A stretch of 64,000 bases of DNA, from NCBI RefSeq assembly GCF_009674885.1, contig NZ_WKKA01000014.1:1-64000 (forward strand). The letters run 5' to 3'. Both the position numbers and the translations under genes were made by a program. A model generated the notes under the pieces. The model ran no database searches, had not been told where the DNA came from, and saw nothing but the letters and a program-made list of their open reading frames with translations. Numbering within the stretch: the first letter of the stretch is position 1; each line of letters opens with the position of its first letter. This DNA is from Paracoccus sp. S-4012. Lineage in GTDB: Bacteria > Pseudomonadota > Alphaproteobacteria > Rhodobacterales > Rhodobacteraceae. This document shows, piece after piece, positions 43,949 to 53,297 of this stretch.

Positions 43949-45340
43949 ATGGCGCAGAGCTTCGACATGGTGGTGATCGGCGCGGGTCCGGGCGGCTACG
44001 TCTGCGCCATCCGCGGCGCGCAGCTGGGCCTCAAGGTCGCCTGCATCGAGCGCGAGGCGCTCGGCGGCATCTGCCTCAACTGGGGTTGCATCCCGACCAA
44101 GGCGATGCTGCGCTCGGCCGAGGTGCTGCACCTGATGGAACGCGCCACGGAGTTCGGGCTGAAGGCGGAGGGTCTGGGCTACGACCTCGACGCGGTGGTG
44201 AAACGCTCGCGCGGGGTGGCGAAGCAGCTTTCCGGCGGGGTGGGGCACCTGCTGAAGAAGAACAAGGTAACGGTGCTGATGGGCGAGGCGAAGTTCGCCG
44301 GGCCGGGCAAGCTGACCGTGACGGGCGAGAAGGGCACCGAAGAGGTGACGGCGAAAGCGGTGGTCATCGCCACCGGCGCCCGCGCCCGCGTCCTGCCGGG
44401 GATGGAGCCTGACGGCGAGGCAGTGTGGACCTACCGCGAGGCGCTCGTGCCCAAGCGGATGCCGAAGAAGCTGCTGGTGATCGGCTCGGGCGCCATCGGC
44501 ATCGAGTTCGCGAGCTTCTTCAACACGCTCGGCGCCGAGACCACGGTGGTCGAGGTAATGGACCGCATCCTGCCGGTCGAGGACGCCGAGATCGCCGCCT
44601 TGGCGAAGAAGCAGTTCGTCAAGCAGGGGATGACGATCCTGGAAGGCGCGACGGTGAAGAAGCTCGACCGCAAGGGCGGCACTGTCACCGCGCATATCGA
44701 GGTGGACGGCAAGACCGAGACCCGCGACTTCGACACCGTCATCAGCGCCGTGGGGATTGTCGGCAATGTCGAGGGCCTCGGGCTCGAGGAGATCGGCGTG
44801 ACGGTGGACCGCACGCATATCGTCGTGGACGAATACTGCCGCACGGGCGTCGAGGGCGTCTGGGCGATCGGCGACGTGGCCGGCGCGCCCTGGCTCGCCC
44901 ACAAGGCAAGCCACGAGGGCGTCATGGTGGCCGAGATGATCGCGGGCGGCCAGCCGCATCCCGTCCGCCCCGAATCGATCCCAGGCTGCACCTACTGCCA
45001 GCCGCAGATCGCGAGCGTGGGGCTGACCGAGGCGAAGGCGAAGGAGGCTGGCCACGAGGTCAAGATCGGCCGCTTCCCCTTCCTCGGCAACGGCAAGGCC
45101 ATCGCGCTCGGCGAGCCGGAGGGGATGGTCAAGACGGTGTTCGACGCGAAGTCGGGCGAGCTTCTCGGCGCGCATATGGTCGGGGCCGAGGTGACGGAGC
45201 TGATCCAGGGCTATGTCATCGGCCGCACGCTGGAGACGACCGAAGCCGAGCTGATGCAGGCTGTCTTCCCGCACCCGACGCTGAGCGAGATGATGCACGA
45301 ATCGGTCCTCGACGCCTACGGGCGGACGATCCACTTCTGA
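43949..45340 (+). CDS. lpdA: Dihydrolipoyl dehydrogenase
   Basis: A 463-residue flavoprotein disulfide reductase that reoxidises lipoyl groups of 2-oxo-acid dehydrogenase or glycine cleavage complexes. It has the FAD motif MVVIGAGPGGYVCAIRGAQL, the redox disulfide GGICLNWGCIPTKAML, the NAD motif LLVIGSGAIGIEFASFFNTL, VWAIGDVAGAPWLAHKASHE, and the C-terminal His-Glu dyad in FPHPTLSEMMHESV. No E1/E2 genes are adjacent, so the complex served is unclear. Confidence 0.94.
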   Translation: MAQSFDMVVIGAGPGGYVCAIRGAQLGLKVACIEREALGGICLNWGCIPTKAMLRSAEVLHLMERATEFGLKAEGLGYDLDAVVKRSRGVAKQLSGGVGHLLKKNKVTVLMGEAKFAGPGKLTVTGEKGTEEVTAKAVVIATGARARVLPGMEPDGEAVWTYREALVPKRMPKKLLVIGSGAIGIEFASFFNTLGAETTVVEVMDRILPVEDAEIAALAKKQFVKQGMTILEGATVKKLDRKGGTVTAHIEVDGKTETRDFDTVISAVGIVGNVEGLGLEEIGVTVDRTHIVVDEYCRTGVEGVWAIGDVAGAPWLAHKASHEGVMVAEMIAGGQPHPVRPESIPGCTYCQPQIASVGLTEAKAKEAGHEVKIGRFPFLGNGKAIALGEPEGMVKTVFDAKSGELLGAHMVGAEVTELIQGYVIGRTLETTEAELMQAVFPHPTLSEMMHESVLDAYGRTIHF

Positions 45341-45350
45341 CGCCGCGACG

Positions 45351-45378
45351 CCGGGGGCTTTCCGCCCCCGGACCCCCC
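45351..45378 (+). repeat. GC-rich palindromic repeat after lpd (second copy)
   Basis: CCGGGGGC-tttcc-GCCCCCGG followed by ACCCCCC, 11 bp after the lpd stop. Its reverse complement matches the repeat inside glcE over GGGGGTCCGGGGGC and the second arm. With no T-run it may serve as a stabilising 3' hairpin. Confidence 0.65.
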
Positions 45379-45384
45379 GCCAAG

Positions 45385-45445
45385 ACGTCATGAGCCTGAA
45401 CACGTTCTTGGCCGAATCCAGGCCGATAATGCTGACCTCTTCCAT
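45385..45445 (-). mobile_element. IS110-family transposase N-terminal scrap
   Basis: The minus strand from ATG 45445 reads MEEVSIIGLDSAKNVFRL, the start of IS110-type (DEDD) transposases. Homology ends after about 20 residues. Between here and the transporter gene at 45996 (45446-45995) I recognise no gene. Open frames on both strands there lack family features. Confidence 0.6.
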
Positions 45446-45995
45446 GGACGCTCCCGCGCCCGACGGTGCTTCAACGCCCCCCACCTTTGCACATCGATAC
45501 CGGCCGAGGGCGTCCACTCCATCGCTTGCCCCGCGGCCGCATCCCGCGGCGGCTACCCCCCGTTAGATCCGGCCCTACTTCTTACGACGCCGTTGAAGCT
45601 CTCGAAGCGCACGCTGCCAAGCGCGCAGGCGCTCGAGCGGTGCTGCGGCGACGCTCTGCATGACGGAGCTTCGGCGCATCTGCCTAGGCAGCGTTGCCGG
45701 GATTCGAGTTGGCTTTGGGTCTGCGGAACAAAGTCGTGCTCCTGTGACAGACCGACAGATCGATGCCTGTACCCGTCAGGTGGGCGTCGGGCGGCGGCAC
45801 ACGCTTGACGTCGTTCCAGTTGATAACGCGCCGAAGCTCTTGCCCTTCCCGCAACCATCCTGCGGGTGATCGGCGTCGACCCCACCTCCGATCGGCATTG
45901 CCAAACCGGCCCAATCATGCAGGCTGACGCGGGCGGGGGTAGAGCATCGCGTGACCTGCGGCCGCGAAGGAAATCCTCCATAGTGGAGCAGGCCG

Positions 45996-48278
45996 ATGCC
46001 GGACGATCCATCGAAAGACGAGGGATCCAGTGCTGTTCAGGCGGACGTAGCCGGGTCGGCTGTGCCTCCCCGGTCGCGTCCGCCGCTCGAGCGTCGCCGC
46101 TTCGGAGGCACCGACAGGCCACATCAGCGCGCCGCAGAGGATGACACGCCGGTGTCGCGCAGCGACCTGAGCAAGGGTCCCGAGGAGTTGCTTGAGCATC
46201 GTGCCGACCGCGTCAACTGGCGCGTCCTTGCGGTGTCCACGGCAGTGATCCTTGCCTTCTCGATCTGGGCCATCACCACACCGGCCGACGCTCGGGACAC
46301 CATGCACTCCGCCGTCATCTGGATCGCCACGAGCCTCGGCTGGTATTACGTGCTGACGGTCACGCTGGTGGTCGGATTCATCCTCTGGGTCGCTTTCTCC
46401 AAGGAAGGCGACGTGCGGCTCGGTCCGGACCATTCGCGGCCGCAATACAAGCTGATGACCTGGGTGGCGATGCTGTTCGCTGCGGGCGTGGGCATCGACA
46501 TGCTCTTCTATTCGGTCACTGGCCCGGTCGCGCATTACCTTTATCCGCCTTCGGGCGCAGGCGGCACACCCGCGGCGCTGCAGGATGCCGTGGTCTGGAC
46601 GATGTTCCACTATGGCATCGCCGGCTGGTCCATGTATGCGCTGCTCGGCATGGCGATGGGCTACTTCGCCTACCGCTGGGGAATGCCGCTGTCGATCAGG
46701 GCGGCTCTCTATCCCCTCTTTGGAAAGCGTGTCCGTGGCCCCCTGGGCGACGGCATCAGCATCATCGCGCTGGTCGGGACGGTGTTCGGCGTCGCCACCT
46801 CGATGGGCATCGGCGTCGTGCTTCTGAGCGTCGGCTTCTCGCTGCTCTTCGGCCTGCCGCAGGGACTGCCGCTGCAGGTCGCGCTGGTTCTGGGGGCCGT
46901 GGTCCTGACCATCCTGGCCACCACGTCGGGCGTCGATCGCGGCATCCGCCTGATCTCAGAACTGAACCTCTGGAGCGCGCTGGCGATGATGGTCTACATC
47001 CTCGTCACCGGCCAGACCGCATTCCTTCTGAACGCGCTGGTCGAGAACATCGGCCGCTTCATCCTGACACTTCCCGAACGCACGTTGCAGACCCTTGCCT
47101 ATGAGCCGCAAGGTGCTCAGTGGATGGGCGGCTGGACGCTGTTCTTCTGGGCATTCTGGCTTGCCTGGGGACCATTCGTCGGTGTCTTCCTCGCCCGCAT
47201 CTCGCGCGGGCGCACGCTGCGCGAGTTCGTGATCGCGGCGATCACCGCGCCGGTGCTGTGCGACTTTATTATCGTCTCGCTGTTCGGCAACTCCGCCTTG
47301 TTCCAGGTCTTGCAGGGCAACACCGCATTCGCCCAGCTGGCCGTCGAAAGCCCCGAACAGGGCTGGTATGCCCTGCTGGGGATGTTCCCCGGCCCGATGA
47401 TCCTGATCGCTCTGGCCACGCTCTCCGGGCTGCTCTTCTATCTGACCAGCGCCAATTCCGGCGCCATGGTGACGGCGAACTTCTCGGCCTCGATCCCGGA
47501 GCCGTCGCATGACGGGCCCAAGTGGCTGCGCATCTTCTGGGCGGCGATCACCGCAGTGCTGACCATTGCAATGCTGCTGGCGGGCGGCGTGACCACGATG
47601 GAATATGCGACGCTGATCTTTGCCCTGCCGGTGACGATCATCGCCTATCTGGTCATGGCGTCTTTCTACAAGGTGCTGCGGATGGAGCGGGCGGAACGCG
47701 AGGGCCAGGTGCTGCTGCGGCGCTCCATGGCCCCGACCGGCGGCCATGCGCCTGAGCGATCGTGGAAGCAGCGGCTCGAACGACTGCGGTCCTACCCGTC
47801 CCTGCGCCAGGCGACCCAGTTTCTCGACCGCACGGTCCGGCCGGCGCTTGATGACGTGGCCGCCGAATTCCGTGGCCAGGGCTATGAGGTCGAGCAGAGC
47901 GCCATGCTCAACGCCTATGGTGTTCAGGAGCCGCTGCTGCGCGTATCGATGGAGAGGTTCCGCGCCTTTCACTACCAGGTTGCGATTGTCGAGGCGCCCG
48001 TGCCGATGTTCAGCGGTCGCATGACCCGCGAGACAGACGTCTACTATCGGCTTGAGGTTTTCACCCAGACCGGCTCCGGCGGCTATGATCTGATGGGCCT
48101 CACAAAGCAGCAGGTGATTGACGACGTGCTGGACCGATATGAGGCGCACCTGGCGTTTCTCACGTATTCGACGGAAACCGATACGGCCTCGGTCCTCACG
48201 CCGGCGCCGCAAGGGCAGCAATCGGTGGTCCCGACGGACGCCGCAGACGTTGAAGATATCGAGGAGAAGATTCGATAG
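45996..48278 (+). CDS. BCCT-family (betaine/choline/carnitine) transporter, BetT-like
   Basis: 760 residues. A hydrophilic N-terminus (1-72, Arg/Pro-rich) is followed by about 12 membrane helices and a long cytoplasmic C-terminus (590-760), as in osmoregulated BetT-type choline carriers. Family blocks: FAAGVGIDMLFYSVTGPVAH, MFHYGIAGWSMYALLGMAMG, FFWAFWLAWGPFVGVFLARI followed by SRGRTLREFV, and FYLTSANSGAMVTANFSA. It probably imports choline or glycine betaine for osmoprotection with sodium or proton coupling. GGAG lies 7 bases before ATG 45996. No bet genes are adjacent. Remnants of IS110 and IS5 lie on either side. Confidence 0.9.
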   Translation: MPDDPSKDEGSSAVQADVAGSAVPPRSRPPLERRRFGGTDRPHQRAAEDDTPVSRSDLSKGPEELLEHRADRVNWRVLAVSTAVILAFSIWAITTPADARDTMHSAVIWIATSLGWYYVLTVTLVVGFILWVAFSKEGDVRLGPDHSRPQYKLMTWVAMLFAAGVGIDMLFYSVTGPVAHYLYPPSGAGGTPAALQDAVVWTMFHYGIAGWSMYALLGMAMGYFAYRWGMPLSIRAALYPLFGKRVRGPLGDGISIIALVGTVFGVATSMGIGVVLLSVGFSLLFGLPQGLPLQVALVLGAVVLTILATTSGVDRGIRLISELNLWSALAMMVYILVTGQTAFLLNALVENIGRFILTLPERTLQTLAYEPQGAQWMGGWTLFFWAFWLAWGPFVGVFLARISRGRTLREFVIAAITAPVLCDFIIVSLFGNSALFQVLQGNTAFAQLAVESPEQGWYALLGMFPGPMILIALATLSGLLFYLTSANSGAMVTANFSASIPEPSHDGPKWLRIFWAAITAVLTIAMLLAGGVTTMEYATLIFALPVTIIAYLVMASFYKVLRMERAEREGQVLLRRSMAPTGGHAPERSWKQRLERLRSYPSLRQATQFLDRTVRPALDDVAAEFRGQGYEVEQSAMLNAYGVQEPLLRVSMERFRAFHYQVAIVEAPVPMFSGRMTRETDVYYRLEVFTQTGSGGYDLMGLTKQQVIDDVLDRYEAHLAFLTYSTETDTASVLTPAPQGQQSVVPTDAADVEDIEEKIR

Positions 48279-48363
48279 AGGGACACCTCCGCTTACCGCC
48301 CGTAGCGGCGCTTTGGGTCTGAGCAAGAAGACAGTGCCGGTCGGGAGCGGCGCTCGGGCCCTT

Positions 48364-48840
48364 TCAGTCGCTTATCGGGTCGGATCGGAAGTCGACCGCC
48401 GTCAGGCAGGGCGCGGGTCGGCTGTCGAGCCAGCGCCAGCGGGTCATGTTGTAGGCCATATTGGCGAGCGTGATCGCGCGCCCGCGCCCGCCAGTCCAAA
48501 GGTGCGGATGGCCAGTTCTATGAGGGCCTTCCGGCTCGGGCGAAGAGATGCTCGACCTTCGAGCGCACCGCCGATTTGGCCGCGTTGGCGCGGCGGGTCC
48601 GCTCCGGCCTCGGACGGCGACGGGGCTTCCTGCGATGGATGCGGCTGACATGCCGCGGGCGTCGAGCCATGCCTCGTTCTCCGCCGAGCGACAGGCGCTG
48701 TCGGCCTAGACCCGTCGCGACGTGTTGGTGCGGGCGATCAGCCCCTCGTGGAGCTGCCCGCCATCGTGCCGCGCGGCATCGGCGATGACCTGGCGCCGGA
48801 TCAGCCCATGCATCCGGTAAATCGAGACATGGATTTTCAG
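48364..48840 (-). mobile_element. IS5-family transposase remnant
   Basis: The minus strand in mixed frames reads QVIADAARHDGG, SACRSAENEAWLDARGM, RPRPERTRRANAAKSAVRSK followed by VEHLFA, and ITLANMAYNMTRWRWLDSRP to a stop at 48364. This is the C-terminal half of an IS5-type DDE transposase with frameshifts and an internal stop. The N-terminal half is missing. Its edge lies about 220 bp before xoxF. The 48841-49058 gap otherwise holds only the xoxF leader. Confidence 0.75.
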
Positions 48841-49058
48841 TCTCGGTCAGGTAACCCCACCATTCCCCCGGCACGCCGCCGACCCGACCCATACTTTGAT
48901 CGCACTCCGCGCCTTCCGGAATTGACGCAAGCCGTCGCTGCCGCGTGAGATGGCGGGAGCCCGGAGCATGCGCGCAGGAGGGGAGGTGCGCTTGCCGGGG
49001 CAGGGGGATGGCGGCTGCGCGGGATGCGCGGCTCCGAAACGGCTAGCGGAGGAGAGTC

Positions 49059-51458
49059 ATGAGAAAGCTGCTGATGTCCAGCGTCGCGCTCGCGATGCTC
49101 GGGGGGGCGGGCTGGGCGAACGACAGCGTCACGGCGCTGATCGCCGACCCGACCCAGTTTGCCATCCAGACGCAGGATTATGCCAACACGCGCTATTCGA
49201 CGCTCGACCAGATCAATCGCGAGAACGTGGGCGATCTGCGCGTGGCATGGACCTTCTCGACCGGGGTGCTGCGCGGGCATGAGGGGGCGCCGCTGGTCAT
49301 CGACGACGTCATGTATGTCCATACGCCTTACCCGAACAACGTCTTCGCGCTCGACCTCAACAACGATGGCCGCATCCTCTGGCGCTACGAGCCGCAGCAG
49401 AACCCGGACGTGATCGCGGTCATGTGCTGCGACACCGTCAACCGCGGCCTCGCCTATGCCGACGGGATGATCTTCCTGCACCAGGCCGACACGACGCTGG
49501 TGGCGCTCGACGCCAAGACCGGCGAGGTGAAGTGGTCGGTCGTGAACGGCGACCCGTCCCGGTCCGAGACCAATACCGCCACCGTGATGCCGGTCAAGGA
49601 CAAGGTCATCGTGGGCGTCTCGGGCGGCGAATACGGCATCCGCGGCAATGTCACCGCCTACAACATCGCCGACGGCAGCATGGCCTGGCGGGCCTATTCC
49701 ACCGGGCCGGACGAGGAGATGTTGGTCGATCCCGAGAAGACCACCCAGCTCGGCAAGCCGATCGGCGCCGACAGCTCGCTCAACTCGTGGGAGGGCGACG
49801 AGTGGATGACCGGCGGCGGCCCCACCTGGGGCTGGTATTCCTATGACCCGGACCTCGACTTGATCTATTACGGCACCGGCAACCCCGGAACCTGGAACCC
49901 GGCGCAGCGGCCGGGCGACAACAAGTGGTCGATGACCATCATGGCCCGCGATCCCGACGACGGGATGGCCAAGTGGTTCTACCAGATGACCCCGCATGAC
50001 GAGTGGGACTACGACGGCGTCAACGAGATGATCCTGACGGATCAGGAAGTCGACGGGCAGATGCGCAAGCTGCTGACGCATTTCGACCGCAACGGCCTCG
50101 CCTACACGCTGGACCGCGAGACCGGCGAGCTGCTGGTGGCCGAGAAGTTCGACCCGGTGGTCAACTGGACCAGCGGCGTCGACATGGACCCCAACAGCGA
50201 GACCTATGGCCGCCCCGCGGTCGTGGCCGAGTATTCGACCGAGCAGAACGGCGAGGACACCAACACCACCGGCATCTGCCCGGCGGCGCTCGGCTCGAAG
50301 GACCAGCAGCCGGCCGCCTACTCGCCCGAGACCAACCTGTTCTACGTGCCGACCAACCACGTCTGCATGGACTACGAGCCGTTCCGCGTCTCCTACACCG
50401 CCGGCCAGCCTTATGTCGGCGCGACGGTTTCCATGTATCCGGCGCCGGGCAGCCATGGCGGCATGGGCAACTTCATCGCCTGGGACAACATCGCGGGCGA
50501 GATCAAGTGGTCACTGCCCGAGCGGTTCTCGGTCTGGTCCGGCGCGCTCGCGACCGCGGGCGACGTGGTCTTCTACGGCACGCTCGAGGGTTACCTGAAG
50601 GCAATCGACGCCCAGACCGGCGAGGAGCTCTACCGCTTCAAGACCCCCTCGGGGATCATCGGCAACGTGATGACCTACGAACACGGCGGCAAGCAGTATA
50701 TCGGTGTGCTGTCGGGCACCGGCGGCTGGGCCGGCATCGGCCTCGCGGCGGGGCTGCTCTCGCCCGAGAACGCCCAGGCCTGGCAGGAGGCGGCCGGGCG
50801 CCAGCAGGAGACCGAGGAGCAGACGGTGGGCACGGCCGGCCTCGGCGCGGTCGGCGGCTATGCCGGGCTGTCGGACTTCACCGCGCTTGGCGGCTCGCTG
50901 ACGGTGTTCGAGCTGCCGGGCGAGGGCAGCGGGGCGGCGGCGGTGACACCGGCCGCGGCGACGACCACCGGCACGGCGGGCACGACGGCGATGCCGGCTG
51001 ACACCGCAGGCGCGGCCGCGGCGGCCGGGGGGGGCGCGGCTCCATCCGCGGCGACGGACTCCGCTGCGGCGTCCGGCAATGCGACGGGGGCGCCAAGCGA
51101 TCCCTCGGCGCCGGCTGAGGGCGAGGGCGCGGGCAAGACCGAAGCGACCGGCGCCGTTCCGATGGAGCCGTCCGCTGCGACCCCGGCGCCGGCCGATGCG
51201 GCGGCCGCCCCGAGCGATCCTTCAGCCCCGGCTGAGGGCGAGGGCGCGGGCAAGACCGAGGCGACCGGCGCCGTTCCGATGGAGCCGTCTGCTGCGGCCC
51301 CGGCTCCGGCCGATGCGGCGGCCGCCCCGAGCGATCCCTCTGCCCCGGCCGCAGGCGAGGGCGCGGGCAAGTCCGAGGCGACCGGCGGCGTTCCGATGGA
51401 GCCCGGGGCCGATGCCGCCACGCAGGGCGAGGGCCAGCCCGCGCCGGCGTCCAACTGA
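49059..51458 (+). CDS. xoxF: Lanthanide-dependent methanol dehydrogenase XoxF with repeat tail
   Basis: A 799-residue periplasmic PQQ-dependent alcohol dehydrogenase with a signal peptide (1-20). The eight-bladed propeller (about 25-605) carries the vicinal disulfide C123-C124, metal ligands in SGGEYG (E191) and GTGNPG (N275), the catalytic D317 and the extra D319 in [11 protein letters not shown]. That second Asp marks lanthanide-type XoxF, where MxaF has Ala. Typical XoxF is near 600 residues. Here residues about 620-799 are an Ala/Pro-rich extension. Within it lies a 39-residue unit (117 bp), [16 protein letters not shown]... ending PAPADAAA, starting at 51090, 51207 and 51324. GGAGGAGAGTC precedes ATG. 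It heads xoxF-xoxG-xoxJ and oxidises methanol to formaldehyde or formate. Confidence 0.93.
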   Translation: MRKLLMSSVALAMLGGAGWANDSVTALIADPTQFAIQTQDYANTRYSTLDQINRENVGDLRVAWTFSTGVLRGHEGAPLVIDDVMYVHTPYPNNVFALDLNNDGRILWRYEPQQNPDVIAVMCCDTVNRGLAYADGMIFLHQADTTLVALDAKTGEVKWSVVNGDPSRSETNTATVMPVKDKVIVGVSGGEYGIRGNVTAYNIADGSMAWRAYSTGPDEEMLVDPEKTTQLGKPIGADSSLNSWEGDEWMTGGGPTWGWYSYDPDLDLIYYGTGNPGTWNPAQRPGDNKWSMTIMARDPDDGMAKWFYQMTPHDEWDYDGVNEMILTDQEVDGQMRKLLTHFDRNGLAYTLDRETGELLVAEKFDPVVNWTSGVDMDPNSETYGRPAVVAEYSTEQNGEDTNTTGICPAALGSKDQQPAAYSPETNLFYVPTNHVCMDYEPFRVSYTAGQPYVGATVSMYPAPGSHGGMGNFIAWDNIAGEIKWSLPERFSVWSGALATAGDVVFYGTLEGYLKAIDAQTGEELYRFKTPSGIIGNVMTYEHGGKQYIGVLSGTGGWAGIGLAAGLLSPENAQAWQEAAGRQQETEEQTVGTAGLGAVGGYAGLSDFTALGGSLTVFELPGEGSGAAAVTPAAATTTGTAGTTAMPADTAGAAAAAGGGAAPSAATDSAAASGNATGAPSDPSAPAEGEGAGKTEATGAVPMEPSAATPAPADAAAAPSDPSAPAEGEGAGKTEATGAVPMEPSAAAPAPADAAAAPSDPSAPAAGEGAGKSEATGGVPMEPGADAATQGEGQPAPASN
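51090..51430 (+). repeat. 117-bp tandem repeat in the 3' part of xoxF
   Basis: Two full units (51090-51206, 51207-51323) and a diverging third encode [16 protein letters not shown], (K/S)[12 protein letters not shown] and PAPADAAA. The units are nearly identical at protein level and in frame, indicating recent duplication. Confidence 0.85.
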
Positions 51459-51559
51459 CGCCGACGCCCACCCAGCCCGGCTGACCAGATCCGCCCCAAG
51501 CGTCAACCTTGGGGCGGAGACATGAAGGGGACGCCCGTCCCCGCGCAGCGAGGATGACG

Positions 51560-52207
51560 ATGATCCGCACGTCCCAGCGTTCCGCGATGCGCCTCTCGGC
51601 CGCCGCAGTCCTGACCCTCTCCCTGGCGCTGCCTGTCGCGGCCCAGACCACCCCTCCGGCCGCCCCCGGCGTCGCCGCCGCGATCTCCGGCGCACCCACC
51701 CCGGCCGCCGCCGCCTCCGAGGGCGTCACGTTCCCCGAACCGGGAACCATCAGTGAGGGCCTGCCGCCGGACCTGACCGCGGTGACCTTCGAGAACGGAC
51801 GCTGGTACAACGCCGAGGGCCTGCCGACCTTCAAGATCGAGGACGGCGTCGTCGATTACGCCACCTTCTCGGGCTACCGCCGTTATCACTCCGAATGCCA
51901 CGTCTGCCACGGACCCGACGGCGAGGGTTCGACCTATGCCCCCGCGCTGAAGAACTCGGTGATGCGGGTGACGGATTACTACGCGTTCATGGAGATCGTG
52001 GCGTCCGGCAAGCAGGACGTGAACGCGGCGGCGAACCAGGTGATGCCGGCCTTCGGCACCAACCGCAACGTCTGGTGCTATATCGACGACATCTACACCT
52101 ATCTGCTGGCCCGCGGTGTGGACGCGGTCCCGCGCGGCCGCCCGCCCGAGCGCGCCGACAAGTCGGAGGAATACGCGGCCCTCGAAGACAGCTGCATGGA
52201 GAACTGA
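51560..52207 (+). CDS. xoxG: c-type cytochrome, XoxG-like electron acceptor
   Basis: A 215-residue monoheme cytochrome. It has a signal peptide (about 1-30, SLALPVAAQ), a Pro/Ala linker, the heme site ECHVCHGPDGEG, and a distal Met in NQVMPAFGTN. It takes electrons from XoxF in the periplasm. ATG 51560 follows GCGAGG at good spacing. ATG 51554 is the alternative. It ends overlapping the ATG of xoxJ. Confidence 0.9.
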   Translation: MIRTSQRSAMRLSAAAVLTLSLALPVAAQTTPPAAPGVAAAISGAPTPAAAASEGVTFPEPGTISEGLPPDLTAVTFENGRWYNAEGLPTFKIEDGVVDYATFSGYRRYHSECHVCHGPDGEGSTYAPALKNSVMRVTDYYAFMEIVASGKQDVNAAANQVMPAFGTNRNVWCYIDDIYTYLLARGVDAVPRGRPPERADKSEEYAALEDSCMEN

Positions 52208-53064
52208 TGCGCGCGCCGATCCTTGCGGCCATGCTGGCGCTCGCCGCGCTTCCCGCGGGGGCGCAGCCGGTGCCCTTCACGCCCGGCGGCCCCGGCCCGG
52301 AGCCTGCGGCCGAGCTGGCCTCGACCACCGCCTTCCGCGTCTGCGCCGACCCGGCCAACGCGCCCATGTCGGTGAAGGACGGCTCGGGCTTCGAGAACCG
52401 CATTGCCGAACTCTTCGCCGAGAGGCTGGGCCGGCCGCTGGAATACACCTGGTTCCCGCAATCGACCGGCTTCATCCGCCGGACCCTCGCCGCCGGGCTC
52501 TGCGACGTGGTGATCGGCTACGCGCAGGGCGACGAGCTGGTGCAGAACACCAACCATTACTACAGCTCTGCCTATGTGCTGGTGACGCCAGCGGAGGACG
52601 AGCTGGCGGAGGTCACGACCCTCTCCGATCCGCGGCTGCAGGGGCTGCGCCTTGGCGTCATCGGCGGCTCGCCCGCCACCGACCACCTGCTGCGGCACGG
52701 GTTGCTGGCGCGCGCGGTGTCCTATCCGCTGTTCGTGGACCGGCGCGTTGACGATCCCACGGGGCGCATGCTGGCCGACCTGAAGGCGGGCCGCATCGAC
52801 GCCGCGGTCCTCTGGGGACCGCTTGCCGGGCCGGCGGTGAAGGCCGACGCCTCGCTGCATCTCGCGCCGCTGATCGCCGCCGAGCCGGGAATGCCGCGGC
52901 TGGTCTATCGCATCACGATGGGGGTGCGGCCCTCGGACCAGGCATGGAAGCGCGAGCTGAACAGCCTGATCCGCCGCAACCAGGCCGAGATCGACGCGAT
53001 CCTGCGCGAGGCGGGGGTGCCGCTGGTCGATGACGAGGGCACGGCGATGAAGCCCGAGGGGTGA
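52207..53064 (+). CDS. xoxJ: XoxJ/MoxJ-like periplasmic binding protein
   Basis: A 285-residue exported protein (signal peptide PILAAMLALAALPAGAQ). It has a family 3 solute-binding-like fold: TAFRVCADPANAPMSVKDGS followed by GFENRIAELFAERLGRPLEY, CDVVIGYAQGDELVQNTNHY and LKAGRIDAAVLWGPLAGP. In methylotrophs this quinoprotein-associated protein is needed for XoxF activity or maturation rather than transport. Its ATG overlaps the xoxG stop. Confidence 0.9.
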   Translation: MRAPILAAMLALAALPAGAQPVPFTPGGPGPEPAAELASTTAFRVCADPANAPMSVKDGSGFENRIAELFAERLGRPLEYTWFPQSTGFIRRTLAAGLCDVVIGYAQGDELVQNTNHYYSSAYVLVTPAEDELAEVTTLSDPRLQGLRLGVIGGSPATDHLLRHGLLARAVSYPLFVDRRVDDPTGRMLADLKAGRIDAAVLWGPLAGPAVKADASLHLAPLIAAEPGMPRLVYRITMGVRPSDQAWKRELNSLIRRNQAEIDAILREAGVPLVDDEGTAMKPEG

Positions 53065-53297
53065 GGCGGTTCTCGCTCCGGGGCTGGTCCTGCTGCTTGC
53101 GGGCGCGCCTGCGCCGAGGTGGCCGAGCCACCGGGCCATCGCGGCCGGCCCGCGCGGGTCATAGGCGCCAACGAGGCCCACGCGCTCCAGGCGCCGGTGG
53201 CCACCTTCAGCGACGTCCACCCCCGCGTCCGCCGCCGCCGGCTTGCCGCCGGGCACCGTCTCGCGGCAACCGGGCCACGGGGCCGGCTCACTCCCTG
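53064..53297 (+). pseudogene. Remnant of a PQQ-associated CXXCW/rhodanese-like gene
   Basis: In shifting frames the plus strand reads LVLLLAGAPAPA, AEVAEPPGHRGRPARV, and GLPPGTVSRQPGHGAGSLP. This resembles the N-terminal part of the rhodanese-like proteins that often follow PQQ dehydrogenase operons (AEPPGYRG...PVP, then GLPPGTVW). It lacks an intact frame and the CXXCW end, and is cut off where the convergent amidohydrolase gene begins. Tentative. Confidence 0.5.

Noticed and set aside
45553..46122. 189-codon minus-strand frame before the BCCT gene
   Set aside because: Low-complexity Arg/Ala/Ser composition, overlaps the start of the transporter, no motif. Could hide IS debris but I cannot identify it.
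48290..48330. Short hairpin after the BCCT gene as a terminator
   Set aside because: The stem is short and interrupted and the following bases are not a T-run.
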